A DNA stretch of 64,000 nucleotides from Mycolicibacterium madagascariense (GTDB lineage: Bacteria > Actinomycetota > Actinomycetes > Mycobacteriales > Mycobacteriaceae): contig NZ_AP022610.1 in assembly GCF_010729665.1 (NCBI RefSeq), forward strand, positions 1,798,001 through 1,862,000. Reading direction: 5' to 3'. Both the position numbers and the translations under genes were made by a program. This document shows positions 10,838-20,015 of this stretch, one piece after another. Under the pieces are notes generated by a model. It was not told the origin of the DNA. It saw only the letters and a program-made list of their open reading frames with translations, and made no database searches. Positions within the stretch are counted from its first letter, which is position 1. Each line of letters opens with the position of its first letter.

Positions 10838-12160
10838 TCATGACAGAGCCCCCTCCGGGACGGCCAGCATCGAGGCGACCGGGTCGAACGGACAGCCGCC
10901 GTCGAGGTGCGCCTCGTATTCGGCCCGGAAGTACTTGAGCGACGACAGGATTGGGCTCGCAGCGCCGTCGCCGAGGGCGCAGAACGACTTGCCGAAGATG
11001 GCGTCGGCGATGTCCAGCAGCGTGTCGAGGTCCGCCCGCTGCCCGTCGCCGTTCTCCAACCGCGCATAGATCTGCGTCAGCCAGTAGGTGCCCTCCCGGC
11101 ACGGCGTGCACTTGCCGCAGGATTCGTGGGCGTAGAACTGCGTCCATCGGCGGACCGCGCGCACCACGCACGTCGTCTCGTCGAAGATCTGCAGCGCCTT
11201 GGTGCCCAGCATCGACCCGACGCCGGCCATGCCCTCGTAATCCAGTGGCACGTCGAGGTGTTCGCCCGTCAGCAGCGGGGTCGACGATCCGCCGGGCGTC
11301 CAGAACTTCAGCTCGTGTCCGGCGCGCACCCCGCCCGCGTAGTCCAGCAGCTCGCGCAACGTGATGCCCAGCGGGGCCTCGTACTGCCCCGGTGTGGTGA
11401 CGTGCCCGGACAGCGAGTACAGCGTGAAGCCGGGCGACTTCTCGGTTCCCATCGTCGTGAACCAGTCGACGCCACCGCGGATGACGGCGGGCACGCTGGA
11501 GACGGACTCGACGTTGTTGACCACCGTCGGGCACGCATACAGACCGGCGACGGCCGGGAACGGCGGCCGCAGCCGCGGCTGGCCACGCCTGCCCTCCAGC
11601 GAGTCCAGCAGGGCGGTCTCCTCGCCGCAGATGTAGGCACCGGCACCGGCGTGCACCACCAGATCCAGGTCGAAGCCGGACCCGAGGACGTCGGTGCCGA
11701 GGTAGCCGGCATCGTAGGCCTCGGCGACGGCGGTCTGCAGCCGGCGCAGCACGGGCACGACCTCACCGCGCACGTAGATGAACGCGTGGCGCGCCCGGAT
11801 CGCGTACGCGGCGATGATGGCCCCCTCGACGAGCACGTGCGGGGTGGCCATCATGAGCGGAATGTCCTTGCACGTGCCGGGTTCCGACTCGTCGGCGTTG
11901 ATCACCAGGTAGTGCGGCTTGGCCGCCGCGCCTTCTCCTCCCTGCGGTATGAACGACCATTTCTGTCCGGTCGGGAAGCCGGCACCGCCCCTGCCGCGCA
12001 ACCCCGAGTCCTTCACCAGTCCGATCACGTCGTCGGGGGCCATCGTCACAGCGGTGCGCAGCGCCTGATACCCGTCGTGGCGGTGATAGCAGTCCAGGGT
12101 CCACGACATCGGCTCGTCCCAGTAGCTGCTCAGCACCGGCGTCAGGGTCGATCGGGTCAT
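10838..12160 (-). CDS. nuoF: NADH-quinone oxidoreductase subunit F (FMN, NADH site)
   Basis: A 440-residue flavoprotein subunit of complex I that binds NADH and FMN and passes electrons to the cluster chain. Visible sites are the FMN/NADH glycine loop [18 protein letters not shown], the nucleotide region [13 protein letters not shown], and the N3 4Fe-4S motif [15 protein letters not shown]. The ATG overlaps the nuoE stop by 4 bases. The length matches mycobacterial NuoF. Confidence 0.98.
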   Translation of the reverse strand: MTRSTLTPVLSSYWDEPMSWTLDCYHRHDGYQALRTAVTMAPDDVIGLVKDSGLRGRGGAGFPTGQKWSFIPQGGEGAAAKPHYLVINADESEPGTCKDIPLMMATPHVLVEGAIIAAYAIRARHAFIYVRGEVVPVLRRLQTAVAEAYDAGYLGTDVLGSGFDLDLVVHAGAGAYICGEETALLDSLEGRRGQPRLRPPFPAVAGLYACPTVVNNVESVSSVPAVIRGGVDWFTTMGTEKSPGFTLYSLSGHVTTPGQYEAPLGITLRELLDYAGGVRAGHELKFWTPGGSSTPLLTGEHLDVPLDYEGMAGVGSMLGTKALQIFDETTCVVRAVRRWTQFYAHESCGKCTPCREGTYWLTQIYARLENGDGQRADLDTLLDIADAIFGKSFCALGDGAASPILSSLKYFRAEYEAHLDGGCPFDPVASMLAVPEGALS

Positions 12161-13002
12161 TCGGGCGCTCCGTTCCTCGACGGCACCTCGGCGGACGGCC
12201 CGGGGGCGGGTTCGTCGCGCTTGGCCTCCCTGGTCATCCGCTCGTCATCGGGTCCGCTTGCGCCGCCCGATGATTCGTCGACGTCGGGGGCACGCATCCC
12301 GCGCTCGCGGGCAATCCGCAGACCTGCCAGCGTGGCCTCGCCGGTCGGCGCGTCGTTGGCGCCGGCGCGCTGATCGGCGAAACCGGCCAGGATCATGGCG
12401 GTCTCACGGAACGAGCACAGCGTCGCGCCACGCGTCGGCGTCACGGGTGTCCCGGCCCGAAGATCGTCCACCAGATCGCGCGCCGAGGACGGAGTCTGGT
12501 TGTCGAAGAACTCCCAATTGACCATGACCACCGGGGCGTAGTCGCACGCGGCATTGCATTCGACGTGCTCGAGGGTGACCTTGCCGTCCGGGGTCGTCTC
12601 CCCGGCGCGCAGGTCGAGGTGGCCCTCGAGCGTCTCGAGGATCGCATCCCCGCCCATCACCGCACACAGCGTGTTGGTGCACACGCCGACCAGGTAGTCA
12701 CCGGTCGGCGTGCGACGGTACATCGAATAGAACGTCGCGACCGCGGTGACCTCGGCCGGGCTCAGGTCGAGTTGTGCGGCGCAGAACTCGATTCCGGCGG
12801 GGGTGAGGTAGCCGTCCTGCGCCTGCACCAGGTGCAGCAGGCTCAGCAGCGCCGACCGCGCCACCGGATACCTCGCGATCACCAGCGCCGCGTCGCGCGC
12901 CAGCCGTCGAGTGACGTCGTCCGAATAGTGCCGCGGCCCTTGTGATATCGGTGGTCCCGGCTCATCGGGGCGCGGACCCAACTGCAGATCGACGACGCTC
13001 AT
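12157..13002 (-). CDS. nuoE: NADH-quinone oxidoreductase subunit E (2Fe-2S)
   Basis: A 281-residue thioredoxin-like 2Fe-2S subunit that pairs with NuoF. Cluster ligands are in VCTNTLCAVMGG and VECNAACDYAPVVMVN. The start chosen is the ATG of MSVVDLQLGPRP, which has a strong upstream GAGGAGAGGG. An ATG eight codons earlier lies inside a tandem duplication of this start region and is less likely. The last 70 residues (from about ADQRAGANDAP) are a polar, Asp/Arg/Pro-rich extension beyond the family core. Confidence 0.95.
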   Translation of the reverse strand: MSVVDLQLGPRPDEPGPPISQGPRHYSDDVTRRLARDAALVIARYPVARSALLSLLHLVQAQDGYLTPAGIEFCAAQLDLSPAEVTAVATFYSMYRRTPTGDYLVGVCTNTLCAVMGGDAILETLEGHLDLRAGETTPDGKVTLEHVECNAACDYAPVVMVNWEFFDNQTPSSARDLVDDLRAGTPVTPTRGATLCSFRETAMILAGFADQRAGANDAPTGEATLAGLRIARERGMRAPDVDESSGGASGPDDERMTREAKRDEPAPGPSAEVPSRNGAPE

Positions 13003-13067
13003 CTGGGCCCTCTCCTCTTCGCGCAAGCGCTCATCTGGGCCCTCTCCTCTTCGCGCAAGCGCTCATC
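12997..13067. repeat. 32-bp tandem duplication of the nuoE translation start region
   Basis: Two perfect 32-bp units (12997-13028 and 13029-13060) plus the first 7 bases of a third (13061-13067) fill the junction between the nuoD stop and the nuoE start. On the minus strand each unit contains an ATG, then a purine-rich GAAGAGGAGAGGG. Each copy therefore carries both a ribosome-binding site and a start. Each ATG opens an 11-codon frame, [11 protein letters not shown], whose stop overlaps the next ATG (ATGA). The last overlap is with nuoE itself. Confidence 0.9.
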
Positions 13068-14379
13068 AGCGGTCCACCCCGCCCATCACCGGATCGATCG
13101 ACGCCACCGCCGCGATCGCATCGGCCACCATGCCGCCCTCGCACATCGCCGCGATGGCCTGCAGATTGGTGAACGACGGGTCGCGGTAGTGCACGCGGTA
13201 GGGCCGGGTGCCGCCATCGGAGACCATGTGCACGCCCAGCTCGCCGCGTGGCGACTCCACCGCGACGTACACCTGCCCCGCCGGCACCCGGATGCCCTCG
13301 GTGACGAGCTTGAAGTGATGGATCAGGGCCTCCATCGACCCGCCCATGATCTTGGCGACGTGCGCGGGGGAGTTGCCGAGGCCGTCGGGCCCCAGCACCA
13401 GGTCGGCCGGCCACGCCAGCTTCCGGTCGGTGATCATGACCGGCCCCGGCTTGAGTTTGTCCAGACACTGCTCGACGATCTTGATCGACTCCCGCATCTC
13501 GCGGACGCGAATCATGTAGCGCCCGTACGCGTCGCACTCGTCGGTGGTGATGACGTCGAACTCGTAGTCCTCGTACCCGCAGTAGGGCTGGGCGCGGCGC
13601 AGGTCGTGGGGCAGGCCGGTGGAGCGCAGGCAGGGACCGGTGACGCCGAGGGCCATGCAGCCGGTCAGGTCGAGGTAGCCGACGCCCTGGGTGCGAGCCT
13701 TCCAGATGTAGTTCTCGTTGAGCAGATCCTCCATGTCCCGCAACCGCTTCGGCAGCAGCGTCAGGAGTTCCTGGAGCTGGGGGATCGCCTCGTCGGGGAG
13801 GTCGGCGGCCAGACCGCCGGGCCGGATGAAGGCGTGGTTCATCCGCAGTCCGGTGATGGTCTCGAAGATCGACAGCACCAGCTCGCGTTCGCGAAATCCG
13901 AAGAACATGGCCGACATCGAGCCGAGCTCCATGCCGCCGGTGGCCAGGGCGACCAGGTGGCTGGAGATCCGGTTGAGCTCCATCAGCAGGACCCTGATGA
14001 CGCTGGCGCGTTCGGGGACGTCGTCGGTCACGTCGAGCAGCTTCTCCACCCCGAGGCAGTACACCGTCTCGTTGAAGAACGGCGACAGGTAGTCCATGCG
14101 GGTGACGAACGTGACGCCCTGCGTCCAGTTGCGGAATTCGAGGTTCTTCTCGATCCCGGTGTGCAGATAGCCGATGCCGCATCGGATCTCGGTGATGGTC
14201 TCACCCTCGATCTCGAGGATCAGGCGCAGGACGCCGTGCGTCGAGGGGTGCTGGGGACCCATGTTGACGACGATGCGCTCGCCGGCCACGGAGCGGTCCC
14301 TGGCCGCGGCGACGACGTCCTCCCAGTCTTCACCGCCGACCGTGACCAAGGTTTCGGGCGGGTTGTTGGGCGAACTCAT
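13066..14379 (-). CDS. nuoD: NADH-quinone oxidoreductase subunit D
   Basis: A 437-residue 49-kDa-type subunit that lines the quinone pocket of complex I. Family marks include [17 protein letters not shown] near the N-terminus, [16 protein letters not shown], and [16 protein letters not shown] near the C-terminus. It begins at the ATG of [11 protein letters not shown], overlapping the nuoC stop by one base (TGATG). It ends immediately before the duplicated nuoE start region. Confidence 0.98.
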   Translation of the reverse strand: MSSPNNPPETLVTVGGEDWEDVVAAARDRSVAGERIVVNMGPQHPSTHGVLRLILEIEGETITEIRCGIGYLHTGIEKNLEFRNWTQGVTFVTRMDYLSPFFNETVYCLGVEKLLDVTDDVPERASVIRVLLMELNRISSHLVALATGGMELGSMSAMFFGFRERELVLSIFETITGLRMNHAFIRPGGLAADLPDEAIPQLQELLTLLPKRLRDMEDLLNENYIWKARTQGVGYLDLTGCMALGVTGPCLRSTGLPHDLRRAQPYCGYEDYEFDVITTDECDAYGRYMIRVREMRESIKIVEQCLDKLKPGPVMITDRKLAWPADLVLGPDGLGNSPAHVAKIMGGSMEALIHHFKLVTEGIRVPAGQVYVAVESPRGELGVHMVSDGGTRPYRVHYRDPSFTNLQAIAAMCEGGMVADAIAAVASIDPVMGGVDR

Positions 14380-15086
14380 CAGTTGTAGGACCTCCGCGCG
14401 TCCGGGGGCTGAATCTGGGCGCCGTGGTACTCCACGGGGATGCCGCCCAGCGGGTAGTCCTTGCGCTGCGGGTGTCCCACCCAGTCGTCGGGCATCTCGA
14501 TGCGGGTCAGCGACGGGTGCCCGTCGAACACGATCCCGAAGAAGTCGTAGGTCTCGCGTTCGTGCCAGTCGGTGGTGGGATACACCGAGAACAGCGATGG
14601 CACATGGGGATCCGCGTCGGGCGCGGCCACCTCGAGGCGGATTCGGCGATTGTGCGTGATGGACGTCAGCGGGTAGACGGCGTGCAGTTCGCGGCCCTCG
14701 TCGGCGGGGTAGTGCACCCCGGAGACGCCGAGGCACAGCTCGAACCGCAGGGCGGCGTCGTCGCGCAGTGTCTGCGCGACGGTGACGAGGTGGTCGCGCC
14801 GCACCTCGAGGGTCAGTTCCCTCCGGAACACGATCACCCGCTCGATCGCCGCGCCGAAGGTTTCCTCGCCGAGCGCGGCGGCCAGCGCGTCGACGACGTC
14901 GTCGAAGTAGCCGCCGTAGGGTCGTGGCGAGCTGCCGGGCAGCGCGACCTCGCGGATCAGCCTGCCGTAGCCGGAGGTGTCGCCAGTCCCGTTGGCGCCG
15001 AACATGCCTCGGCGATGGCCGATGATCTCGGGGTCGTGGCCGTTGCCATTCCCCGCCCCATTGCCGTTGCCGTTGGTCCCCGTCAT
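14379..15086 (-). CDS. nuoC: NADH-quinone oxidoreductase subunit C
   Basis: A 235-residue 30-kDa-type subunit of the complex I peripheral arm. The signature [21 protein letters not shown] and RKDYPLGG are present. The N-terminus is unusual: residues 4-16 are an Asn/Gly alternation (TNGNGNGAGNGNG), a low-complexity tail before the folded domain. The ATG overlaps the nuoB stop by 4 bases. NuoC is separate from NuoD here, as in other actinobacteria, not fused as in E. coli. Confidence 0.97.
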   Translation of the reverse strand: MTGTNGNGNGAGNGNGHDPEIIGHRRGMFGANGTGDTSGYGRLIREVALPGSSPRPYGGYFDDVVDALAAALGEETFGAAIERVIVFRRELTLEVRRDHLVTVAQTLRDDAALRFELCLGVSGVHYPADEGRELHAVYPLTSITHNRRIRLEVAAPDADPHVPSLFSVYPTTDWHERETYDFFGIVFDGHPSLTRIEMPDDWVGHPQRKDYPLGGIPVEYHGAQIQPPDARRSYN

Positions 15087-15640
15087 GACCGCAGCAGCCC
15101 CTTGAGCTCGATGGTGGGCCGGGCGGCGAGCGCGGCCTGCTCGGCGGCCGCAATGGCCTCGGCGCGGTTGACTCCCAGGGGCATGTCCTGAATCTTGGCG
15201 TGCAGCATGAGGATTGCGTTGAGGAGCATCTCGGGCCGCGGGGGACAGCCCGGAAGGTAGATGTCGACGGGCACGACGTGGTCGACGCCCTGGACGATCG
15301 CGTAGTTGTTGAACATCCCGCCCGAGGAGGCGCACACGCCCATCGCCAGAACCCATTTCGGTTCGGCCATCTGGTCGTAGACCTGGCGCAGGACCGGGGC
15401 CATCTTCTGGCTCACCCGCCCCGCCACGATCATCAGGTCGGCCTGTCGGGGAGTGGCCGAGAAGCGCTCCATCCCGAACCGGGCGATGTCGAATCGTGGG
15501 CCGGCAGTGGCCATCATCTCGATGGCGCAGCACGCCAGGCCGAAGGTCGCGGGCCAGAGCGACCCCTTGCGTACGTAGCCGGCCACCTTCTCCAACGTCG
15601 AGAGCAGGATGCCGCCGGGGAGCTGTTCCTCGAGTCCCAT
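15083..15640 (-). CDS. nuoB: NADH-quinone oxidoreductase subunit B (cluster N2)
   Basis: A 185-residue subunit holding the terminal 4Fe-4S cluster N2, which reduces quinone. Ligands are the tandem cysteines in [11 protein letters not shown], the Cys in [13 protein letters not shown] and the Cys in PGCPPRPE. It lies 6 bases after nuoA and overlaps nuoC by 4 bases. The length is normal for the family. Confidence 0.98.
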   Translation of the reverse strand: MGLEEQLPGGILLSTLEKVAGYVRKGSLWPATFGLACCAIEMMATAGPRFDIARFGMERFSATPRQADLMIVAGRVSQKMAPVLRQVYDQMAEPKWVLAMGVCASSGGMFNNYAIVQGVDHVVPVDIYLPGCPPRPEMLLNAILMLHAKIQDMPLGVNRAEAIAAAEQAALAARPTIELKGLLRS

Positions 15641-15646
15641 GTCAGC

Positions 15647-16021
15647 TCAATCCCAACTCAGCCCGCCGCGCCGCCACACGTAGGCGTAGGCGACGAAGAC
15701 CGTGAGCATGAACAGCACCATCTCGACGACGGCGAACAGCCCGAGGGAGTCGAACGAGACCGCCCACGGGTAGAGGAACACGATCTCGATGTCGAAGACG
15801 ATGAACAGCATGGCGGTGAGGTAGTACTTCACCGGGAATCGCTGTCCGGTCTGCAGGTCACCGGGGGAGCCCGGGGTCACCGGTTCGATGCCGCACTCGT
15901 AGGCCTCGAGTTTCGCGCGGTTGTAGCGTCTGGGCCCGATGACCAGGGCGATGCCGACCGAGCCGACCGCGAATGCCGCCGCGATCGCCCCGAGGACAAG
16001 GATGGGTACGTAGGCGTTCAT
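15647..16021 (-). CDS. nuoA: NADH-quinone oxidoreductase subunit A
   Basis: A 124-residue protein with three membrane helices and the first gene of the nuo operon. The conserved loop YECGIEPVTPGSPGDLQ and FPVKYYLTAMLFIVFDIEIVFLYPWAV identify it. The preceding 171 bases (16022-16192) hold no gene and should contain the main operon promoter. No confident -10/-35 pair was picked. Confidence 0.98.
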   Translation of the reverse strand: MNAYVPILVLGAIAAAFAVGSVGIALVIGPRRYNRAKLEAYECGIEPVTPGSPGDLQTGQRFPVKYYLTAMLFIVFDIEIVFLYPWAVSFDSLGLFAVVEMVLFMLTVFVAYAYVWRRGGLSWD

Positions 16022-16192
16022 GCCGCTGGCCGCTCCCTCGTTGGGCTATCGATGTGAGCTACGACACAGCTTAGCCTCGTTAACGGTCGGCCCGGCGCGT
16101 TTTGGCAATCATCCCGCTGAATCAGTTGCGCAGTCGGCCCACGCGTCGAATCAGATGCGAGAGATGAACCGCGCCAGCGGGTTTCGTGTCGA

Positions 16193-16588
16193 CTAGGTGG
16201 CGATCGAGCGCAGCAGGGACGCCACGGCCTCGCCCAGTTGGATCGGATCGATGGGGTGCGGCACGGCCGCCTCCGCCCGCGACCACGACGCCAGCCACGC
16301 ATCGTCGGGCCGCCCGGTGAGCACCAGGATCGGCGGACAGTGGGCGACCTCGTCCTTCAACTGCTTGGCCAGCCCCATGCCACCGGCCGGGGTGGCCTCC
16401 CCGTCGAGGATCGCGAGGTCGACGCCGCCGGCGTCCACCGTGGTGACGACGACCGGCGCCGTGGCCACCTCGACGTACTGCAGCTCGGGAAGGTCGGGGT
16501 GGACGCGTCTGCCCAGGGCGGTGCGGACCCGATCGCGCGTGCGCGCGTTGTCGCTGTAGACCAGGATCACGAGCGGCGCTTCGGGCAC
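16193..16588 (-). CDS. Atypical response-regulator receiver protein (Rv3143-like)
   Basis: A 131-residue single receiver domain with no output domain. It starts at GTG 16588 (VPEAPLVILVYSDN); a longer frame to 16639 adds only 17 poorly conserved residues. The phospho-acceptor Asp is in VDLAILDGEA and the Thr switch in PILVLTGRP. The usual acidic pair after strand 1 is reduced to SDN, and the conserved Lys before the last helix is replaced by His (AAVPHPIDP). It is therefore an atypical receiver. Rv3143 occupies the same place upstream of nuoA in M. tuberculosis, which suggests a conserved link with respiration. That link is inference from position. Confidence 0.85.
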   Translation of the reverse strand: MPEAPLVILVYSDNARTRDRVRTALGRRVHPDLPELQYVEVATAPVVVTTVDAGGVDLAILDGEATPAGGMGLAKQLKDEVAHCPPILVLTGRPDDAWLASWSRAEAAVPHPIDPIQLGEAVASLLRSIAT

Positions 16589-16598
16589 GGGGGCGATG

Positions 16599-17135
16599 CT
16601 ACGACCCAGCCCCGCCCCGCGGTGCGAATACCGCTTCACCGTCGATGCGAGTGGACTTGGGGATCATGCCGACGAGGTTGCCGTCCACGCCATAGTCCTC
16701 GCGATCGATCGTGGCGCTGGTCGCGATGCGGACCGCGCCGTCGTCGAGCAGCCGCGCCGTCGCGGGCAGCGTGAGTCGCCGCGCGGTTCCCTTCACGGTG
16801 ACGGTGGCGTCGAGGTCCAGGCCGTCGGCCCCGCGGGGTGTCGCACCGTGGACCTCGACGGTGATCTCGGGATATTTCTCGACGTCGAAGAAGTCGGGTG
16901 AGCGCAGGTGTTCGTCGCGCTTGCCCATGCCGGTCGACAGTGACGCCGCGTCGACGCGAAGGCGTCCGGTGACGGTGCGCTCGGCGGTGACGCTGCCGTC
17001 GCCGTCGACGGTGCCGAAGGTGCCCTTGACGGGCAGCGCCCCCCAGAACGACTTGGCCTTGAAGGCCAGCGTCGACCGCTTGGGGTCGAGTGCCCACGTG
17101 CTGCCCGGCGCGGCGTGGTCGATCGGATTCGTCAT
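16599..17135 (-). CDS. YceI-family periplasmic-type lipocalin protein
   Basis: A 178-residue YceI domain protein: WALDPKRSTLAFKAKSFWG at the N-terminus, VTGRLRVDAASLSTGMGKRDEHLRSPDFFDVEKYPEITV in the middle, and KSTRIDGEAVFAPR near the end. YceI proteins form a lipocalin-like barrel that binds long isoprenoid or amide lipids. No signal peptide is seen, as in other mycobacterial members. It lies 10 bases upstream of the receiver gene on the same strand and diverges from the LuxR regulator at 17273. Confidence 0.93.
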   Translation of the reverse strand: MTNPIDHAAPGSTWALDPKRSTLAFKAKSFWGALPVKGTFGTVDGDGSVTAERTVTGRLRVDAASLSTGMGKRDEHLRSPDFFDVEKYPEITVEVHGATPRGADGLDLDATVTVKGTARRLTLPATARLLDDGAVRIATSATIDREDYGVDGNLVGMIPKSTRIDGEAVFAPRGGAGS

Positions 17136-17272
17136 GTGTCCTCCCGAGGTTTTTCTGCGGCCAAGCGTAGGACGGCGCCGAAATTGACGCGAATGTCGGG
17201 TTGCGGCATTCGTTCCGCTGCTGGGTCGGCCCTGACCGGCTTAGGATCCGCGATGTGGTGGGGGTTCGCTGG

Positions 17273-19888
17273 ATGACGGCGGGGCGGGATGCGACGCGCG
17301 AGCGGCTCGAATCCGCATTGGGTTCCGGGCGCGGCGCGGTGCTCGTCGGCGCGCCCGGCGTGGGCAAGACGGTGATGGCGCGGGCCGTCGCCCGCGAATT
17401 CGGCAGGCAGCACCCCGGTGTCGCGACGCGCTGGGTCTCGGCCACCGAGTCGGCCACGGCCATCCCGTTCGGCGCGTTCAGCCATCTCGTTGAACTCGCC
17501 GGCGCCGACGAGCCCGCCGCGCTGTTGCGCGCGGCGCAGGAATCGTTGCGTCGGTATGCTGCAACGGGTTTGACCCTCGTCGTCGACGACGCGCACCATC
17601 TCGACACGCTGTCGGCGACCCTCGTCCACCAGATCGCGCTGAGCGGCATGGCGCGACTGCTCCTGACGGTGCGGCATGGTGAGCCGTGCCCCGACGCGGT
17701 CGTCGCGCTGTGGCGCGACGGGGTCCTCGAACGCTGCGAGATCGACCCCTTCGACGCCGACGAGTCCGCGGGGCTCCTCGAACAGGTGCTCGGCGGTCCC
17801 GTCGAGGGGGTCAGCGCGGCCCGGATGTTCGACGCGAGCCGGGGCAACCCGCTGTGTCTGCGGCACCTGGTGGAGGCCGCGGTCGACGCGGGCTCGCTGC
17901 GGCAGGTCGAGGGGGTCTGGCAGCTGCGCGGCGAAATGCGGCTCACCCCCGAGCTGTCCACCCTGATCGACCAGCGCCTGCGCACACTGGACCCCGAGGT
18001 CAGGACCGTGCTGGAGTTCCTGGCGATCGAGGAGCCGCTGTCGGCGGCCGACCTCGCCGAGGTCGCCGGCGCCGACGCGCTCGAGCGCGCCGTGACGTCC
18101 GGTGTCGTCACGACGAGCGATCAGGGCGGCCATCTGCTGGTGCACCCCTTTCACCCGCTTTACACCGAGCGCATCCGGTCCGGGCTGGGGCGGCTGGCCG
18201 CGCGCAGGTTGCGCAAGGTGCTCGTCGCGCAGCTGTCGGCGACCGCGCCGACCCATCTCGGCGGTCGGTTGCGCATCGCCGGGCTGGCGCTGGACAGCGA
18301 CGTCCCGCCGGACCCGGATGACCTCGTCGCGCTGTCCTGGGAGGCCATGCGGATGGGCGATCTCGCGTTGGGCGAGCGGCTGGCCCGCGGCGCGCTCGAC
18401 CAGACCGGCGCCCTGTCCGCGCGCCTACCGCTGGCGCACGCGCTGTCGTGGCAGGGCCGCGGACGCGATGCCGACGCGGTCCTCGCCCCGGTCGATCCCG
18501 AGACGCTCTCGCAGTGGGACCTGACGGCGTGGACACTTCCCAAGGCCGCCAACAGGTTCTGGATGCTGTCGGAATCCGGGGAGGCCGTGGCCTACCTCGC
18601 CGAGATGCGGTCGCGCATCTCCGAGCCCGCGGCGTATCACACCCTCGATGCGCTCGCGGCGACGTTCGCGATGAACTGCGGTGACCTCGACCGCGCGGTG
18701 CGGGTGGCCTCCGTCGTGCTCGAATCGCCGCAGGCGCAGGACCTTGCGGTGGCGTGGTCGGCCGCGACGGCGGCGCTGTCGAGTGCGCGTCTCGGTCGGT
18801 TCGACGACGTGCCGGGGCTCGCCGTGCGCGGGCTCGAGGCGGCTCACCCCGGGCTGCTGCGCTTCACCATCGGTTTCGGGCAGGCGCTGACGGCGATCAT
18901 GGCGGGTGACGTCGCCGCCGCCGGCGAGCGGGCGCGGCACTATCTGACCTTCTCGGAATTTCAGCAGCCCGGCCGAGCGATCGCCGAGGTGGTGTTCGGT
19001 CACACACTGCTGGCGGCAGGCGCGTTCACGGAGGCGGCCACCGTATTGTTCTCCGCCGCAGCGGCGTTGACCTCCACGGGCTACAGCTGGGGCCCGCTGG
19101 CCCTGATGGGACTGGCGCAGGCGCTCGGACAGCAGGGCCGCGCTGCCGAGGCCGCCGATGCGCTGCAGCGCGCCGTCGCCGCCCATGGTCTGCGCTCGCG
19201 GATGTACGCACCCGAACTGGAGCTCGCGCGGGCGTGGACCCTCGCTGCGGGCCGCGACCTGCCCGGCGCCGTCGCGGCCGCCAGGGAGGCCCTGCGCGAG
19301 GCGGAGCAGACCGGGCAGGCCGCCGTCGCGCTGCGCGCCATCCAGGAGGCGGTCCGCCTCGGTGACGTCACCGGACTGCGCGCGGCACGTCGGATCAATG
19401 CCGACGTCGACTGTGTCGCAGGCAGACTCTGCATCGACCACGCCAGCGCGCTGAGCGACCGCAACGGTGGCGCGCTCGACGCGGTCTCGGTCGAGCTGGA
19501 GGCCGCCGGGATGGTGGCCGTCGCCGCCGACGCCGCCGCGCAGGCCGCCGCCGCGCACCGCGCGCGCGGTCACCGCACCGCGGAGGTCGCGGCTCGGGCC
19601 AGGGCCGGGGCGCTGGCCCGACGCTGCGGCATGCCTGCGACCCCCGCGCTCGACGAGGTGCTGAACCCGTTGCCGCTCACGGGTCGTGAACGCGAGGTCG
19701 CGGTCAAGGTGGCCCAGGGCCTGAGCAACAGGGCGATCGCGGAGCGGCTGGGCGTGTCGGTCCGCACGGTCGAGGGCCACGTCTATCGGGCGTGCGTGAA
19801 ACTCGACCTGCCGGATCGCTCCGCGCTGGCGCGGACCGTCGGCACCTCGCCGGCGCCGTCGGTGACGCCGTCGTCAAAAAACAGGTAG
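17273..19888 (+). CDS. Large ATP-binding LuxR-family transcriptional regulator
   Basis: An 871-residue LAL-type (MalT-like) regulator. A Walker A motif (GAPGVGKT) lies near residues 26-33 and a Walker B-like LTLVVDDAHHLD follows. A long helical repeat region comes next, and the C-terminus is a LuxR helix-turn-helix (LTGREREVAVKVAQGLSNRAIAERLGVSVRTVEGHV). The start ATG gives MTAGRDATRERLE; in-frame codons up to 17201 are less family-like. It diverges from the YceI gene and is followed by a second regulator of the same architecture. Its inducer and targets are unknown. Confidence 0.9.
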   Translation: MTAGRDATRERLESALGSGRGAVLVGAPGVGKTVMARAVAREFGRQHPGVATRWVSATESATAIPFGAFSHLVELAGADEPAALLRAAQESLRRYAATGLTLVVDDAHHLDTLSATLVHQIALSGMARLLLTVRHGEPCPDAVVALWRDGVLERCEIDPFDADESAGLLEQVLGGPVEGVSAARMFDASRGNPLCLRHLVEAAVDAGSLRQVEGVWQLRGEMRLTPELSTLIDQRLRTLDPEVRTVLEFLAIEEPLSAADLAEVAGADALERAVTSGVVTTSDQGGHLLVHPFHPLYTERIRSGLGRLAARRLRKVLVAQLSATAPTHLGGRLRIAGLALDSDVPPDPDDLVALSWEAMRMGDLALGERLARGALDQTGALSARLPLAHALSWQGRGRDADAVLAPVDPETLSQWDLTAWTLPKAANRFWMLSESGEAVAYLAEMRSRISEPAAYHTLDALAATFAMNCGDLDRAVRVASVVLESPQAQDLAVAWSAATAALSSARLGRFDDVPGLAVRGLEAAHPGLLRFTIGFGQALTAIMAGDVAAAGERARHYLTFSEFQQPGRAIAEVVFGHTLLAAGAFTEAATVLFSAAAALTSTGYSWGPLALMGLAQALGQQGRAAEAADALQRAVAAHGLRSRMYAPELELARAWTLAAGRDLPGAVAAAREALREAEQTGQAAVALRAIQEAVRLGDVTGLRAARRINADVDCVAGRLCIDHASALSDRNGGALDAVSVELEAAGMVAVAADAAAQAAAAHRARGHRTAEVAARARAGALARRCGMPATPALDEVLNPLPLTGREREVAVKVAQGLSNRAIAERLGVSVRTVEGHVYRACVKLDLPDRSALARTVGTSPAPSVTPSSKNR

Positions 19889-20015
19889 TGCACTACGCGT
19901 GACGCGCGGGTGCGGTCGTTCTTACCGTCGGGCCATGCCTCCGGTGACCGCCGAGCCCCGCCACGCGGGTCCGTGGGTCGCGGCTGCCGGCGCTCGGGGA
20001 TCGAAGGGCGTGCAG

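Noticed and set aside
468..16000. Many long plus-strand open frames opposite the nuo genes, some over 400 codons
   Set aside because: They are Arg/Gln/His-rich shadows caused by high GC third positions. The opposite strand carries complete complex I subunits with all cofactor motifs.
16636..18256. Two long minus-strand frames (374 and 491 codons) opposite the first LuxR regulator
   Set aside because: The Ser/Arg/Pro-rich composition without domains contrasts with a full ATPase-LuxR architecture on the plus strand. They overlap the YceI gene in another frame.
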